Assembly: GCA_030704615.1 (NCBI GenBank)
Contig: CM060734.1
Coordinates: forward strand, 30,954,042 to 31,018,041
Length of the DNA: 64,000 nt
From: Takakia lepidozioides
Lineage: Eukaryota > Streptophyta > Takakiopsida > Takakiales > Takakiaceae
Direction of reading: 5' to 3'
Positions 60,658-64,000 of this stretch are shown piece by piece. The position numbers and the translations under genes were made by a program. The notes below the pieces were generated by a model, which did no database searches, had not been told where the DNA came from, and saw nothing but the letters and a program-made list of their open reading frames with translations. Positions within the stretch are counted from its first letter, which is position 1. Each line of letters opens with the position of its first letter.

Positions 60658-62600
60658 GTTGTGTCGCCTTGGGAAATATCCTTGACATTTTCAAGAAATC
60701 GCAATATATTGCATACCTATAGCCAGGTAGGATCCAGGTGGACATTGTACTTGTCGCCACCTCTGCACTTAACCCCAAGAAAATATCACCACGTCCAGGC
60801 CCCGGCAGAAATGAAAAAAAAAGGGCTGTCCTGACTCTTGACCATCAACCACCAACTACCAACCACCACATCCAGTAGCCACCAGACTGGTGGATAGGTT
60901 GGTCCGTCAAACTAACCCTAACCCTAAACCGGGTCCTCTGTTGGTCTACCGCCTTGACCTGGTGGTGTGTAGAAACCCGCAAAATTTGCGGGGGGTTAGA
61001 ATAGTAGATTTTTTTTGGATTTTTTCTAATTCCAAAAAGCTTTATTTAAAAAAAAACTCTTGTTTGACCTCAATGTGACAAATCATTCTTTGCAAGATTT
61101 TGGTTTTTTTATTTCTTATTTTTTGCATCCAAAATTCTGAGTGCATAAATTTAAAATCATGCTAGGGAGCAAACCTCAATCCTTCCAAATGTATATCCAC
61201 TCTATCACTCAATATTTGTTAAGTCAATGACACCAAGTTTGCTAAATGAACCCACCATACAACGTTTCTCACACATCACACTCCTTCCCAAGAACTAAAC
61301 CTATGGAGGTGAAAGAGAAGAATTAAGGTGAAGGATGACTCATTGACGTTTGACTCATGGAGTCAGATGTTTTGTAATTTGACTTCAATGTCAACTAGAC
61401 AGTCAAGAGCTTTCGACAGAAGAAGACGGGGAAACTACGACATAAGATTTATAAGGTCCCCATGGCCAAAATGAGATATGTGCCAAATAAGATCTCCATA
61501 CAAAAATTTACAAATAATTTAACTAGAAGAGAAACTAGAGAAGACTTCGGGCATGACGAGATGACTTGTTGTGTGTTAGGCCTCATGGCAGCCTTCGGGC
61601 ATGTAAAGGGTTGAATTTTTTCCCTTCAAATAATTCCAAATAAAGTGGTCAGGGCCGTTACCCCTGTTTATCCCAAAAAAAAAAAAAAAAAAAAAAATAC
61701 TTCATCCAACCAGTTGATCTTTAATGACCATCACCACAAACAAACGACAACTAGAAAATAGTCGAGCTATGTGATAGCACCTTATAACACATATCCACCA
61801 AGAAAGTCTGAAAGGGTCACCCCTGAAAAAGGCAATAGCTGCAAGGTAAAGTGGCTTTTTAGTTACTTTGGCTTCCTTGAAACAGTCTCAATGGAAATTT
61901 TGGAGGTATGATATAGAATATTAAGATTACGTATATGCATACATCAACTGGTGCCTCCGGTATCATTCTGAGCATGTCTGCTTGCAGAGGGCGACAAGTA
62001 CTGGAGCATATAAATTTATTATTTTATTATTTTATTCAATTTTTCATTTGGTGGATATGGTTTGCGTAGTAGGTGAAGTAGTAGAAATAGGCAATTTCGC
62101 TACCAGTTTGAGCTTTAACTAGGAAATATAGCTATGGGATATTCTACTTAATCACGATTTGACCCGTTTTGGGTCTAGACATCTTTCATCCACGACATAG
62201 TTCCATGATGAAATTGGATGAACCTAGGCCTGAGGGTGAAGTGAACGTCATCCATTCTGGTTAGTACGTCGCACCATTCTATCTCCGTACAAAGAGGATG
62301 TTTACCGCACAGGTATAATGTAGTCCTATGTATGACGTGCGCTGTATTTTACACCAAATAATTGCTCTGCAGTCAAATTATTTTGGTATGCCATGTCGAG
62401 ATTGTGCTTGGAGCATGGGGTTCCATTGGGGTTGATCCAGGGATGTGGCAGCCTGGACAGGCCAGGTGTGTGGGTCCTAGGGCTTAGGTAAGTGCATATC
62501 CACCCGCAATATTGTGGGTTGGCATGAGCATACTCAAAGGGCATATCAATGTGATTAGAGCATTAGATGTATAATGATTGTCATGCTAGAGGCCTTTCAT
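60658..62600. other. no supported gene; A-rich retroposon ends
   Basis: 61676-61697 is an A-rich run following CCCTGTTTATCCC, the likely 3' end of a retroposon. 61831-61877 carries the family-2 SINE core (GGCAATAGCTGCAAGGTAAA). Two TAACCCTAA-type units at 60911-60926 are too short to be a telomeric tract. The rest is AT-rich and featureless. Confidence 0.45.
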
Positions 62601-63180
62601 TCATGAAATGTCATCCAAAATATTTCATCTCTATTGTCGTCTAGGATGTACCCAACAACACTTTGGAGTGGGGGACCATAATGGGGGTGCACAAGCTATG
62701 TTATGACAAGACTCCATTTTTTCATCCGTGAGGATCAACATCTCATCACATCCATTCGTTTTTCCTCCCTAAGCATCCCGATGAGTCAAATGGTTGTCGC
62801 TACATACTAAATAACGATGAAGAGGAGGGGAAATTTGGGATATTGTAGCGGTTGTGCACTCTGATTAGTCAATGGATCGCCGCTATAGACTAGATAGTGT
62901 TCAAGAAGAGGGGGAGTACTAGTTGTAGCAAGGCAGAGGCCGTTTTTCGTTAAATGTCCTCCAAAATATTTCATCTCTATCTTCATACTCAACAACACTT
63001 GGGAGTGATGCCATCATAACCCAGGTGCACAAGGTTATGACAGAGTTCATTTTTTTTATCCATGAGGATCAACATCTCTTTACATCCGTCCATGTGCACC
63101 TAGATGAGTCGATGGATTATCGCTATTTAATCTATTACGTTCGAGATGAGGGGAAATATGGAACCATCTAGGGAATTCCA
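62600..63180. repeat. tandem duplication, about 345-bp period
   Basis: Blocks GAAATGTCATCCAAAATATT (62606) and TTAAATGTCCTCCAAAATAT (62951) start two copies that share TTTCATCTCTAT, CAACAACACTT..GGAGTG, GTGCACAAG..TATGACA, GAGGATCAACATCTC and GATGAGTC.AATGG..CGCTA. A partial third copy lies at 62860-62900. Confidence 0.75.
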
Positions 63181-63327
63181 AAAAGGCCTTGATGTGAAAT
63201 GCATTCACTTGATCACCCCCTAAAAGTGCGCAATTCAATTGAACTAACCCTAATTTGCAATTCAATTGAATTGTAATATATAATTTTTAGCTTTTATATA
63301 TATATATGTATGTATGTATGTATGTAT

Positions 63328-64000
63328 TTAAATTATACATACGTACGTACATATGTATAAGCTAAAAATACATGTTGCCCGTCTATTCTTGCTGTCCGTC
63401 TCAATCCTTTGCCCGTGGTAAGGCTTGAGCCCAAGATAAGCCTAAGGGAGAGCGAGAGAGGGAGAGAGAGACAGAGGAAGTCACGAAGCGCTTGTAAAAG
63501 CGGGATTGTCTCTCTTTGTGGATGTTGGTGCCAATATATGGCTATGTACATATACTAAACATGATACCAATGTAAGAGTATCAACGTGTAAGAGTTTGAT
63601 ATATTAAACTTATATAGAACACACATCCCAACTTCAACATGATACCTTTGTAAGGGTATCGAAATTTTTCATAATTCTCAAGATGAACATATTTTTTGTT
63701 TTCTTTGTTTTGGGCCAGATACTAGTGTTAGGGGACTACATGGTGATGCAGGGGAAGCCTTTCATCAATTGTAGGTTTGATTTTGTCTGTTTTTTTCGGA
63801 GCCAGCCATGTTTCTTTTGCTGTGAATCACAGGAAGCTGCTGATCTGTCTCCGTCTCTTGCTCTCCCTTTCTCGCTGAGGCTGAGGGTGGCTTCACAACT
63901 CCACAATTTCCTCAAGGGCACAAGAAAGAGGGCCAGCAAGAATAGACGGGCAACATGTATTTTTAGCTTATACTTGTATATGTATATATGTATAATTTAA
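63328..64000. mobile_element. long terminal-inverted-repeat element reaching the window edge
   Basis: The sequence from 63328 (TTAAATTATACATACGTACG ... GTATAAGCTAAAAATACATG, TTGCCCGTCTATTCTTGCTG) reappears in reverse complement ending at 64000. The arms are closely similar for about 75 bp and recognisably related, through GAGA-rich sequence, to about 63480 and 63850. The interior (63480-63850) has no credible gene but contains two copies of an imperfect palindrome of the form GATACC..TAAG(G/A)GTATC (63561-63580, 63640-63660). A (TATG)n microsatellite abuts the left end. The right end coincides with the window edge, so flanking duplications cannot be checked on that side. Confidence 0.75.

Noticed and set aside
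60905-60930. Telomere-like CCCTAACCCTAAAC
   Set aside because: Only about two units; chance or local, not an interstitial telomere tract.

Overview
The window is nuclear DNA of a streptophyte: a plant, or possibly a charophyte alga. Every host gene I could reconstruct has GT-AG introns and matches a family known from plants. The species cannot be fixed from the sequence. The 3' half of a LINE at 43.4-45.9 kb looks like the Dualen/RandI type, best known from green algae, and a DNMT3-like methyltransferase sits in a Ty3-type element. Both would fit a charophyte or seedless plant better than a flowering plant, but this is inference.

Host genes. Five gene models close with intact splice sites and consistent phase: (1) an EBS/SHL-type BAH-PHD histone reader, + strand, 13761-17109; (2) a nicotinamidase/isochorismatase-like hydrolase, - strand, 19303-20482; (3) a WAT1-related EamA transporter, + strand, 21881-25548; (4) a Rab2 GTPase, + strand, 32173-34208; (5) an AMSH-type JAMM deubiquitinase, + strand, 35830-40943. 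Rab2 and AMSH lie head to tail about 1.6 kb apart. The BAH-PHD gene carries two tandem, phase-compatible versions of its second PHD exon, separated by only 57 nt. This has the form of a mutually exclusive exon pair and is the best candidate here for undescribed biology in a host gene.

Left flank (1-12.7 kb): an unknown ORF; a decamer minisatellite; a decayed MULE-like transposase with a SWIM finger; an array with five copies of a 28-bp palindrome; a tRNA-derived SINE; a small repeat-family coding fragment broken by a second SINE with a 12-bp target-site duplication; a 5' LTR plus gag-PR-INT and the start of RT of a copia element; a LINE 3' remnant; and a MITE-like inverted-repeat element.

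Middle (25.5-32 kb): intergenic sequence with LINE ORF1 pieces on both strands and two SINE tails facing each other.

Right part (43.4-64 kb): a G-poor LINE 3' half with RNase H and a candidate restriction-like endonuclease; a second, larger copy of the decamer minisatellite on the opposite strand; and a decayed Ty3/gypsy element that encodes gag, protease, a complete-looking DNMT3-like cytosine methyltransferase and the start of RT. That element is cut by an antisense LINE, which itself holds a 940-bp insertion flanked by a 6-bp duplication. SINEs, tandem repeats and a long terminal-inverted-repeat element follow up to the window edge.

Nearly all breaks in the transposon reading frames are single stop codons one transition away from Trp, Gln or Arg codons, with few frameshifts. 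This is the pattern expected from deamination of methylated cytosines.
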